Assembly (NCBI RefSeq): GCF_032452875.1
Contig: NC_083885.1
Coordinates: 35,753,925-35,817,924 of the forward strand
Origin: Bos javanicus
Taxonomy: Eukaryota; Chordata; Mammalia; Artiodactyla; Bovidae
DNA length: 64,000 bases
Reading direction: 5' to 3'
Shown: positions 44,888 through 56,800 of the stretch, in pieces
How positions within the stretch are numbered: position 1 is the stretch's first letter
How the letters are laid out: the number at the start of each line of letters is the position of its first letter
The notes under the pieces: generated by a model
What the model was told of the DNA's origin: nothing
The model's database searches: none
Seen by the model: only the letters and a program-made list of their open reading frames with translations
Translations under genes and position numbers: made by a program

Positions 44888-47800
44888 ATGGAAGCCAGGG
44901 AGCTGGAGAGTCCCACACCCACATACCATCTCATTCCTGAGGCCAGCCAGCCTAGGGAGGAAGAAGGTGACTGCATGCTGCCTCAGCGGGCCACAGAAAC
45001 TATGCAGCTGAAGAAGGAGATCTCTCTGCTGAATGGCGTCAGCTTGGTAGTAGGCAACATGATCGGCTCAGGAATCTTCGTTTCACCCAAGGGCGTGCTG
45101 GTCTACACTGCCTCCTATGGGTTGTCACTGGTCATCTGGGCTGTTGGTGGGCTTTTCTCCGTTGTGGGTGCCCTTTGCTATGCAGAACTGGGGACCACCA
45201 TCACCAAATCTGGAGCCAGCTACGCTTATATTCTTGAGGCCTTTGGGGGCTTCATTGCTTTTATCCGCCTCTGGGCCTCACTGCTAATTGTTGAGCCCAC
45301 TGGTCAGGCCATCATCGCTATCACCTTTGCCAACTACATCATCCAGCCTTCCTTTCCCACCTGTGAGCCCCCGTACCTGGCCTGCCGTCTCCTCGCTGCA
45401 GCCTGCATGTGTAAGTCTGAGGGCTTGGTGGGGGAATGTGTATGGGGGGTGATTTTTATAATTCTAATGGTAATTTATATTTGAACAGCCTATTTTGCTT
45501 TTTTGTGTATGTATTGGTAAGAGAGGCATCTTAACTTTTTTGAAGAAGCAGTTTTACCAAAGTCATTTGTTCCTGAGATCAGTGAGGGTAAATGATAGGG
45601 ATGGGGGATGTTTGAACCTGTCTGTGGCTTTTGGTGCCTCGCTTTCCTTCCACTTTTGGCTGTCCCTGAGTTCTGTTCCTTAGTCTACATGACAGGTTGG
45701 TGAATGTCTTATATTTATCTTGTCAGATGTTTAGATTGGTGTCAATATGGCTAGTTGTAACTTGACCCAGGAAAAATCCCTCAGTGCTGAGGCCTTTATT
45801 CTGCTACCCCCCCAAAAAAGTTATTTTGCTTCCCCTCTTTTAATCTTAAAACAGTTTAAAGTCATCAGTGAGGAAATGGTCTTCTTTAGACTATGGGGGT
45901 CCCAAGACTTTGTATCCTGTAGGCTCCTGGTGAAACCACTCCTTCCCGCAACTTCTACTCTCTGCAGGTTGATCTAAGCAGCAGGCACCACACCAAAATG
46001 GCTTTTTCCCATTGGTGTTTCAGATTTCTTTTATGCAGACTGTGTAAACAAGCTCCTTCTACAGCCAGTAAGGAAGGTGGCTTCTTCCCTGTGTTTGGAT
46101 TTCTGAGGACAGAACCTGAGAGATCCCAGTGGATCTCTCTTTATCTTCCTTTTTCTAATGAGGTAGTAAGGAGGAATTTTGTGTGAAATCACTGGACGGG
46201 AGAGAAGATTATTGTGAACTTGGTCCAGTAAAGCTAGTGTTTTAGCTGAGAAGTGACCCAGAAATCCCTGTGTCTCTTAGCACGGTGCTGCCAGAGGCAC
46301 TTAATTATACTGTTTTTTTCCATATCTTTGCTTGCAAAACTTTGGCAGTATGTGCGGTTTATCCAGTGTTAAAAATAGACAGTACCTTGGAGTTAGCAGT
46401 AAAGGATTGTACAATATGCTGTGCTTCCTGACTGTAAGGAATTTATTAAAGACAGATATTAAAGGAAACTTTTCTACAGATACCCATGGGAGGAGAGAAG
46501 GTGGTTACTCAGCTATGTATCTGATAGGGTTTCACCAGGGGTCTCTAGCCTGACTGAGATCTCTAAAAAAGGCAGTAATTTTCTGATTATAAAACATGTT
46601 TGTTAAGGAGAAAATTAAATTAGCCTCAAATCACCTGTAATCTACCCCAAGACAGGAGTACTTTTAATAGTTCAGTCACATTTCTTTCTGTTATAGAATT
46701 GGAACCATATTTTGTATATAACTTTATATTCTACTTTTTAAACTTAGTATATCATGAATTTCCCTCCATTTTGTGAAATGTTCAAAAGAAACATTTTTTA
46801 AGTAACATATATATATTCTTTTTATTAAAAGATAATGCATAGACCCTACAGACAATTAGAAAAACTCAAAAAGAAAAAAGAAAATTAAAATCACCCATGA
46901 TTTTACCTCTGAGAGAACTATTACTATAAATATTGTGTGAAATACCTCCCAGTATTTTTTTTTTCTGTTTATTCATCATTTTAAAGAAGTACCCTTGAGA
47001 TCAGAGCTTCCCTGGTGGTTGCAGTGCAGCCTGCAATGCAGCAGACATAGATTCAGTCCCTGGGTCAGAAAGGAAATGGCGACCTACTCCAGTATTCTTG
47101 CCTGGAGAATCCCATGGACAGAGGAACCTGGCAGGCTATGGCCCATGGGGCGACAAAGAGTTGGACACAGCAACCCTTATGATCATACTCTTTGTGATTT
47201 GTATACTGTATTTAAAAATTTTTAATATTAAATCCCTTTCATCAAATATTGCTAGAAAACGTGGTTTGGGACACAGAAGTAGTTTCCAGGCAGTGTAATG
47301 GTTAAAATCATAGCCTCCCTAGAAGTTCCCTGGTGGTGGCCTAGTGGTTAGGATTCTGAACCCGTGGCCTGGGTTCAGTCCCTGGCTGGGGAGCTGAGAT
47401 CCTGCAAGCTGCTCTGCCTGGCCAAGAAAAGGCGGCAGTGGTGGTGGTGGAGGGGGGGCTTCCCCAGTGGTCCAGTGAGGCGCCTCACTTCCACTGCAGC
47501 GAGCATGGTTTGCTCCCTGATCAGGAAACTAGGATCTAAGGCCCTGCATGCCATGGGGAGCGGGGTGGGTTGGGGGAATTAAGGGTTGGGGGCTGGGGAA
47601 TCATAGGCTCCCATGCTAGACTGGGTTTGATTCCAGCTTTACCATTGAGTAGCTATTGACCTTGGAGGAGATATGACTATTGCCTTAGTGTTCTTGTTTG
47701 TAAAATGAGAATATTGACTGTACTGTTGACTGGAAAAAAGTACACAACCTAAATGTTGAGAGTTAGGTTTTATTTGGCAGACAAAACTGAGGACTTAAGC

Positions 47801-50800
47801 CTGGGGCACAGCATCTCAAGATAGCTTCTGAAGAGGTAAGGGAGGAGCCAGGATATATAGGAATTTTTGCAGCAAATACCAGTGATTGGAACATTAAAAG
47901 ATTACTGTTTTTTTTTTTTTTTTTTTTTTGCGTCGAGGCATATGGATCTTAGTTCCCTGACCAGGATTGAACCCATGCCCACTGCAGTGGAAGCTCAGAG
48001 TCTTAATCCACTCGATCACCAGAGAAGTCCCAAAAGATTACTGTTAATTAAAGAAAACCAGATATCCCAGGTTAAAGAATTTAGTGCTTTTCTATTTATG
48101 AGAAGAGTCAGGGGTCATTGACATCCTTCCTTTGATATATACTTCTGCTTTCTCATCCTGAGTCTCCTCAGGGTACTGCGTCAGGGAGTGGCTGCCTGCT
48201 AGTTGGTGGGCATCCTGTTTCATCCTGAGTTCCCTTGGGGCTCCCTGAGAGGCAGCTGTAATGGCTTGATGGCTGTAGCATCCGTTGTTTGGCTGATAGG
48301 GCAGGCAATTTTTTTTTTTTTCAGTTTGTTGATAGTATCTATCTGAAAAGATTGTTGTGAGGAATAAACGAATCAGTACACCTATAATACTTCTCTCTGC
48401 CTGGCATGTAGTGAGTGCCTTATAATATTATTATTAAAAATAATGCTGCTATGGGAAATCTTTGTGTAGAAATCATCTTCAGAGTTTTTTTCATATTCTA
48501 ATAGGGTAGAATTATATAAGAGAAAACCCTGTGTCTAAAGAATTAAACTGTTTTAAGTTTCTTTGTGTTGCTTTTTAGAAGGTTTTATGAATCTGTACTC
48601 TTTCTGAGTACCTGTAAGTATCTGTGCATTGGTCTGGTGATGGCCTCAGGATGAATTCCAAGAATAACTAAATCAGAGAGCTCAGTCGTGTCAGACTCTT
48701 TGCAGCCCCATGGACTGTAGACTGCCAGGTTTCTCTGTCCATGTGATTCTTCAGGCAAGAGTACTGGAGTGGGTTGCCATTTCCTTCTCCAGGGGATCTT
48801 CCCAACCCAGGAGGCGAACCCACATCTCCTGCATTGGCAAGCGGATTCTTTACGTAGTTCCACCTGGGAAGCCCTAAGTCAAAGGTCACTTCTCTACATC
48901 ATTTTTCATATAAAGAAGATTTTTATTTGTTAAATCTTGTTTTCCTTTATCATTTTTCCCATTGTTTTTTGTGCTTAGGAAGCCTGTCTCCACACTAGGA
49001 GCTAATTTTTTGATTGAAGGAGAGTCTTCACCTGTTCGGAGAAGGCAATGGCAACCCACTCTAGTACTTTTGCCTGGAAAATCCCATGGATAGAGGAGCC
49101 TGGTAGCCTGTAGTCCATGGGGTCGCTAAGAGTCGGACACAACTGAGCAACTTCACTTTCACTTTTCACTTTCATGCATTGGAGAAGGAAATGGCACCCA
49201 CTCCAGTGTTCTTGCCTGGAGAATCCCAGGGACTGGGGAACTTGGTGGGCTGCCGTCTATGGGGTCGCACAGAGTCGGACACAACTGAAGTGACTTAGCA
49301 GCAGCAGCTTCACCTGTTAGAAAATGTGGTTATATCATATAATTTCTTTTATTCAAATGTACCTTTACTCAGATTACTCAGTATTTGAATTCTGAACACT
49401 CGCTTTCTAGAAACTAAGGCTTTTCCATAAAGCAGGCCTGAGGGCAGGAACTTGTCAAAGTTGCAGCCAAGTTGTTAAAACCTTGACCCATCCTAACAGA
49501 CTAGATTTTAGGGCTCAGTTTACTTTTCTCTTTGGAAATTAGGGTGTAGAATCAGGTTGAGGTATCATCCAGCTAAGCTGGGGTGTGCTGGAGGGAGCCT
49601 CCTTGGGCAGGGGTGGCTCTGAAAGCAGCTTGGTCTCAAGAGATATACATGGGAAGAAAGCGATTATGTCATAATTAGGGCAAAAAACAAGGATCTGCAC
49701 TGAATCCACTGTGAGGCTCAGGTAGGAGAATTAAGTCAGTCTTGAAACTGAGACATGACAGGGATCCAGGTTGTTAATTGGAAGACTGCCTAAAGAAGTT
49801 ATATCCATGCCAGGGTAGACAGTTAAGGTTCCATCCTAGAAGAAGGGGTCCAGGCAGTCTCCATGTGGCTAACTCTAGGTTGAAGCTGCAAGCCTATGGC
49901 TCACAGACCAGACTTGGTCCACACATGTATTGGGCCTATACAGTGTTCTAAAAATTTTGAATTACTTGCCAACATTTAAAAATCAGGACTTGCCCTTTCT
50001 CTTGAAAAATCTAGAGTTCTGGCAAACTTGGACCTATATTCCATTCTTACATCAGTTGCATTTGAATAGTGGTTACTCCTCTAAATGAAGCATATAGTCT
50101 CTTGTTCACCCCAGTCCTCCACTCCCTCTTATTTTATATGCAGACATACTTGTCTTTGCTCATTTATATTACCTTCTTGGGTCCTTAAGGCACTGCTATT
50201 TTAGATCGTGTCTTATGACAACCCCCCACCCCGGTCCCGGGTTACACTGCAGGAAGATAGATCCAAGCAGCTTTTTTTTTTAATTTCAGACATTTGGTCT
50301 GGAGACAGTTTTCATTGTCACAACTTCTGGGAAGGGATGCTGCTGGCATGTAATGGGTAGAGGTCAAGGATGCTGCTGCTGAACATCCTATAACGCACAG
50401 GACAGCCCCACAACAGACTTCTCTGGCCCAAAATGTCAATTGTGCTGAAATTTAGAAACTGTCATTCTAGTCATATATATTCTGGGATCTTGGGCTCTTC
50501 TGTGGTTAGTGGGACCTCAGGCTGCCCACTGAACTCAATATGCTTGGGGCTCTAATTCACTTATGGGACTGCGGGGGCAAATGACACTTCTTGAGGTTTC
50601 ATAGTTCCTTTCTCTGGCCAGGTGACCAGCAGCATTCTTGGTAACCCAGCTGCTCAGCATTATGTAGGAGTACTTGATTTGTTTAGGGAAGTGTGTGTTT
50701 CTGGCTTAGGTCTTGGTGCACTTATCTTTGTGGGATCCTGTTATGTAAACTCAAATACATCATTGAAGAATATTTGCCATGAACTGACATGGAAGTCAGT

Positions 50801-53800
50801 TCAGTACTGACACCGTGGCATCAGCAGAGGTCTGCTCACAGCTGAGACTCCATTGTCCGCAAGGGTTTATTTGGTAAGGCTGCAGTTTATTTGGTGAGAC
50901 TGCAGTGAGGAAGCACTGTGTGATGTCTGAATGGCTTCCTATTGCCTTTTGCTGTCTTGGACTCATGCCTGGGCAGGGTTCTTTTTTTTTTTCTTCTGGG
51001 CAAGGTTCTACTCTGAGCAGGAAGGCTGCTCTCTCCTATTTTGGTCAATTGTTGTTACACATAGACAGCTTTCATACTTTAACAGTAATAGGCCTGAGGA
51101 GGACTGGTCTTGACAACAGTTGCTCAAAGGTCCTAGACTCTAACTCTATATACAGTTTGAATGTTTTGATAATAAGACTCAATGTGTATATTTGTGTAAT
51201 TAAAAAAAGAGGAGGCCTTTTTTTTTTTTTTTTTTTTTTTAAGAAGGCAAGTACATATCCATACACATGCCCAGAGGCAGCTTCTGATTCTGGGAGCTCC
51301 ATTTGGAAGGGTTTACTTCTGGACTCTTGTAGAACATTTCTCTCCTAAGATGTTTGTTTCTGCTTCTTTTTCTTTTCCCACTTTGTCATTGTTGTTCAGG
51401 ACTGTACTCCTCTATCCTTGAACGACCCTTTGTCATACCCAGCTTGTTTGTGGGAGGAATTGGGAGGTTCCCTCTCCTTCCAGTGCTTCTCCTATAGGAG
51501 AAGGAAGCTGTGATAATCAGCATAACTAGAACTACAGCTTCAGATGTTAGGCCATCTCCTTATCAGCAAGAGGTGCAGGTTTGTCTGAGGGCACATGGAT
51601 TAATCAGGATTAGTTTGGGTTTCAAACAACTGAAAGCCAAAAGGAACATGGCTCAGGGCATATTGAAATTTATTTCTCTCACATGTTAAAAGTAGGCAGT
51701 GAGGGGCTGGTAGAATGACTTCATAATTCTTCAGGGAGTCAGGTTCCTTCTTTCTGTTTTATGGCTCTGCCATTTTCAACATGTGACTTTTGGCTGGTGG
51801 TCAAGGATGGATGCTCAAGCTCTAGTCATGTCTGCATGTGGCCAATGGGAAGCACAAAAAAAGAACCTCTCACCCATCAAAGATACTCCTCTAAGGTGTA
51901 ATTTATGTGAAACTTTGCTTATGTCCCTGGGTTAACCACTTAATTACTTGGCCACACCTGCCTGCAAAAGGGGCTGGGAAATGTCATCTTTATTTTGGGC
52001 AACAGGACTCCAGTTAAAATTTCTATTACTAAGGGAAGATGGAAGAACAGATATTAGAAGATACATAGCCATCTTTGCCACAAAACCTTTGGGGATTGTT
52101 TCTGCTTAGGGATTGGGTCTGGGGCTTCCCTGGTGGCTCAGGTGGTAAAGAATCTGCCTGCAGTGCTGGAGACCTGGGTTAGATCCCTTGGTTGGGAAGA
52201 TCCCCTGCAGAAGGGAATAGCAACCCACTCCAGTATTTTTGCCTGGAGAATTCCATGGACAGAGAAGCCTGGTGAGCTGTAGTCCATGGGATCACCAAAA
52301 GTTGGACACGACTGAATGATCAACACACACACACAGGGGTTGGATCTGTATCTGCTATCTGAGTATTTCCCAGCAACAGTCCCCTAGAGAGCCTGAAAAG
52401 ACCCTCACATGGGTCCCACAGCCATTGGTGCAGGTTTTCAGGAGAGAAATGAGATCATGGAAGAGCGAGGACTTGGGTGTTTTTATTGTGGTAGTTGAAT
52501 TGTGGCCTCCAGGCTCAGCCTGGTTGTCTGGTGCTTGAGCTCTGATAGGATCCTTGGATGGGAATGGGAGTTCTGGGAGGCAGGAGGGGTGGGGGTCAGA
52601 TGGTAAAATTTTGTTTCTTAATTAGAATCAGGAAAGCAGTTGAGGTAGTTGGCTTTTGCTTGGTATGCTATTCTTGGAGCTCTGTGTTCTCTGGCAGGGC
52701 TGAGAGTCCGGTGAAGCAAGCGAGGCTCCTGGGGCCAGTACTCGAAGGTTTGCCAAGCTATCCGTGACAGTGAGTGCCTCCTTCACTTTTATGTCGTAGG
52801 CTCCTTACTCACCTTACTCTACACTTGGCCCTGCTCCCTGGCTACATGTTGTTTTAAATGAAGTACTTTTATTGAGAAAGAAGTGTATGTGCATGGTAAA
52901 TAGGTCAAAGTATAAAAGGGTGTACGGTGAAAAAAATCTGCCTCTCAGCTTTAGTCTTCCTCCCTGAGGCAATGACCAGGCTCTTCTGTATCCTTCCAGC
53001 TGGCCTTTGAGTAGGGGCTCTGCAGGGGCTGCCATGAGGCGGTGCTTTTACTTGTTGAATTCCCACTGTGTGCACAGAGGACCAAGCCGTGGGGGCAGTT
53101 TGTAGCAGGATGGAGGGAAGGAGAAGGAGCAGAAGCCAGAGGAGAGTGAGCCTGTCAGCTGGCCAAGGAATGTGTGAGCTTCTCTCCCCATCCTGCAGTC
53201 GCATCTTCGTGGTGGAAACCAGAGCACAGTAAGCGCAGTCAGGACGTTGTAAGACAGCCTTTTTCTCCATGGGTGTGGCCATCTTTCTGTCTCTGTCTCT
53301 TTTTTGTCTCTCTCTCTTTGTCTCTGCCTCCTCGTCATTGTCTCTTCTCCACCTCTGTTTTGTGTATATTTCTGCGTCTTTTCATCAGTCTTTTTTTCTC
53401 ACAAGCTGCACAGCTCCTCACAGACTGCTGTCACTTCTGCTGCTTTTTGTAGTCCCACTTCCTTTGCTTTTTGTGGCTTTTCTTCCTCTATTACAAGGGC
53501 TTGTATGTGATTTTTACTTGCTCCTGACCCAGCTGCTGTTCTCTAGGTTCGGTCTCGGCATCCGAACTCATATTTTTGGCAGAGATGATCAAATAGGCTC
53601 AGCTTGGGTCCACAGTTGGGCTCTACCAGCCATGATAGGGTAGGAGGAGCAGTTCCCAAGAAGGGGCCTGGCAGGTACTTCAAAATATGCTGACTCTGTT
53701 GCACAGGAGTCTGGATTACTGGTGGCTGTGAACTAGGTAATCCTCACTAGTTGATCCAGGTTTAGCTCCCCACAATGAACTTGGATTAGCAGGGCAGGTC

Positions 53801-56800
53801 CTTGGAAAGACCTGCCTGACAGTGTGCATTCTTTTGGTCTTCTCCCCTCCCTTTTGGCCATTATTTGACCCCCTGCTGCCACACATCTTTATGACTGACT
53901 AGTAAGCGCCTGTGTCATTTGCCAGAGTACTACATGAAAGCTCTTTAAGTGCCCTGTGGAGGCTGTTCAGCCACTCATATTTATAACCACACATTGGCTG
54001 ATGGCTCTCCTCTCCATTTGCGTGGAGGAATGTCCAACTTTCTGAAAGTTCCCTTGCTCCAGGCGTTTGGCAGTTAAATGAAAGTTGTCACCATCTTGAT
54101 TCCAACCATGGTTCATCAGTTCCTATATTTGCTTGGCAATAAGCTTAAGAAAACCGTATGCTTTTGTTTCCCACTAAGAATTTGTGGTATCCTTGGAAGT
54201 ACCACCCAAATGCCTGAGGAAGAGAGAGGGACCTTGCTGTGACAGGTGTCCCTATGACCATAGCACACAGTTCTAAGCTGTGCTGTGAAGTGAGGACATG
54301 GTAGGTTGAGGGAGAGAGAGCTCAGGCAGGAGCGGGCTGATGTGTTTGGGCAAGGTTTTGCAGGGAGTGGGGACTGAATTAGACCTTGAAAGTGGGACTT
54401 GCTGTTGGTTAAGGCAGGAGGAGGAGGGGAGGATATTTCTCTTATGTGTATATACAGCATCAGTACAGAGAGGGTCTGCTGAAGGAGAGTGCACAGCGAG
54501 GGTAGAAGTAGGCAGATATGGCCAGGAGGACGGGCCCCCAAATTTTGTAATAACATTTGAGGTTCCCATAAAAGTCATTTTTGGAGGCTAGGGGCATTAC
54601 TTAGAGGTGTCACTGTGGAGCCCCTTGGATATTGTTCTTGTGTTCTCTCCATGGATTAGAGCAGTTCCTGTATAGCAGGGGTAAGGTGGTGGGAGCCCTA
54701 ACACAGGACCAGATATCACTGAGGTACGTGAGGAGCTGGAACATAAAGCCAGCAGTGCTGATGCGAGTCCACGTCTCCACAGGCCTATCTGAGAATTAGG
54801 ATGTTTGGATAGAAATGGTGGTGGGGGAGATCAGTGGGGGCGCCATGTAAGCTTGGGAATGGTAGCTGGCCTATCTCAACCTCGTTTCCTCATCCAGAAA
54901 ATGGGAATAGGAATGTCTGTTGTGGTTGTGAGAATTAATTGAGAGGATGTATGTGAAATTGTCAGGCACTTGACAGACTTTTTAAAAATAAAAACATTGC
55001 CTGTCTTAATTCCTCGGTGACCTGCCACCTGCATTGAAATTGACCTCATTTATTGTTGGACCTCTCTTGTCCCCAGTCTCTAATGCCCCAGGGGGTTTGA
55101 AACTTTGGGAGTCTCAGTGAGGAAGAGTGGGTAAAGTTCACCATTCCTGGGCCTAGGGGGAATTTCCAAAAACAGTTCTGGCTATCAGAATGTATGAATA
55201 TGCAGTAGTACATGCCTTTGTATCTTGTCCAAAGTGGTGGGATGTTCTCTCAGCTGGGGCAGATAGAAGATGTACCCCGTTTGCCTGTTCTGGTTTTGAC
55301 CAGTCCTTTGGCCTCTTTGCCTTAGGCAGACAGGATACAAATGATGTGCTTTGTAAAGAGAGGTTGGGCGTTGGTGCCCTCATCTCACGCCTGCCACTGA
55401 CGTTGTGGTTTTCTTCCTAGGTCTGCTGACATTTGTGAACTGCGCCTATGTCAAGTGGGGCACACGTGTGCAGGACATGTTCACTTATGCCAAGGTCCTG
55501 GCACTCATTGCCATCATTGTCATGGGCCTTGTTAAACTGTGCCAGGGTAAGGAGAATCCCAGGTGGGAAGGAGGGTGGGTGACTCTGGGAGTTCCCCTGG
55601 GTTCCTTGAGAAAAACATGCAACGTGGGGACTCCATTAGGTTTACTGCTCAGCTCTTTCTATGTACCTGCTAGACTGTGTCAGTGAGAATGAGAAATCTG
55701 TTCTCGGGTTTCCTGGGCCTCCATCCCTTTGTGGAGGTGGGGAGTATTGTAAGATGTGAGCCAAGGGCCTAGGAGATTTTGAAACTTGGGTTGTAATTGG
55801 GTCATAAAAGTGATCAAGATAAAGTGAGCCCTGGTTCCTGTTTTTGGTGTGTGACCGCAGGCAGTGGGGAGGAGGGCGCAGCCCTTCTTAAGAGGGTGAA
55901 AGGTGTATGTGGCGGGGTGTTGGGGTCTGGAAATGAGTGGTTATTTTGCAGCCTTTACTTTTCATCTGGCCTTGCTCTTATTTAGCATTCCCTCCCAGAA
56001 TCAGCTCTCAGCAAAAATATTAAAACATTGCAAAGATGGCACTGACTTTTGTGCGTGTTGACTTTAGAGAGCTTTTCATTCCTAGACCACAGCAGGTTGG
56101 TAATGAGGGTTACAGGCCTCTTAAGATCCTCTGACCCCTTAGAGAAGCCTTGAGGTGTCCTTGGCCAAGGATGTCTCGATCATCCCAGTTCTCTAGGGTA
56201 TCTTTCTCTAAACTTGGCTGTGTTTACAGTCACCTGAAGAGCCGAGGCTCCCATTTCAACCCATCCAACTCTGGTTGGTTTGGAGTTGAAAAAGATGTGT
56301 TTTGGGGAATTCTCTGGTGGTCCAGTGGTTAGGACTCTGTGCTTTCACAGCTGAGGGCCCAGGTTCAATCCCTGGTTAGAGAACTAAGATGCTGCGTGGT
56401 GCAACCAAAAAATCAAACAGAGAAAAAGGTATGTTTTTAAGAAGTGCCCTGGGTGAATCTTAGGCAGCTGACCTAGAACCTTTGTGCCTGTGTGCAAGTT
56501 AGTATAGCCAGCCATCTGGATGTTCCTAGAGTCTCTGAAATATCTTGGGGCCAAATTGGGTAGTTGAGTAATTCTCCCCCCAAGATCTATGCCCTGGGAA
56601 TAACTGTCGTGCATGATGACTGGTATGCTGGGGGCTCGCGGGTCTCTGTTTTCCTTCCTCTTTGTTGCACACCCAGCCCTTTTGGCCACATTGAGGGATG
56701 GGTTTAGGCCTTCTGAGGAGGTCACAGCAGGCTTCCTTAGAAGTCTAGGTCTTGTTGAAAGATAAGACTAGAGTGTCTAGAAGGTCTGTCTCTTGGACAG

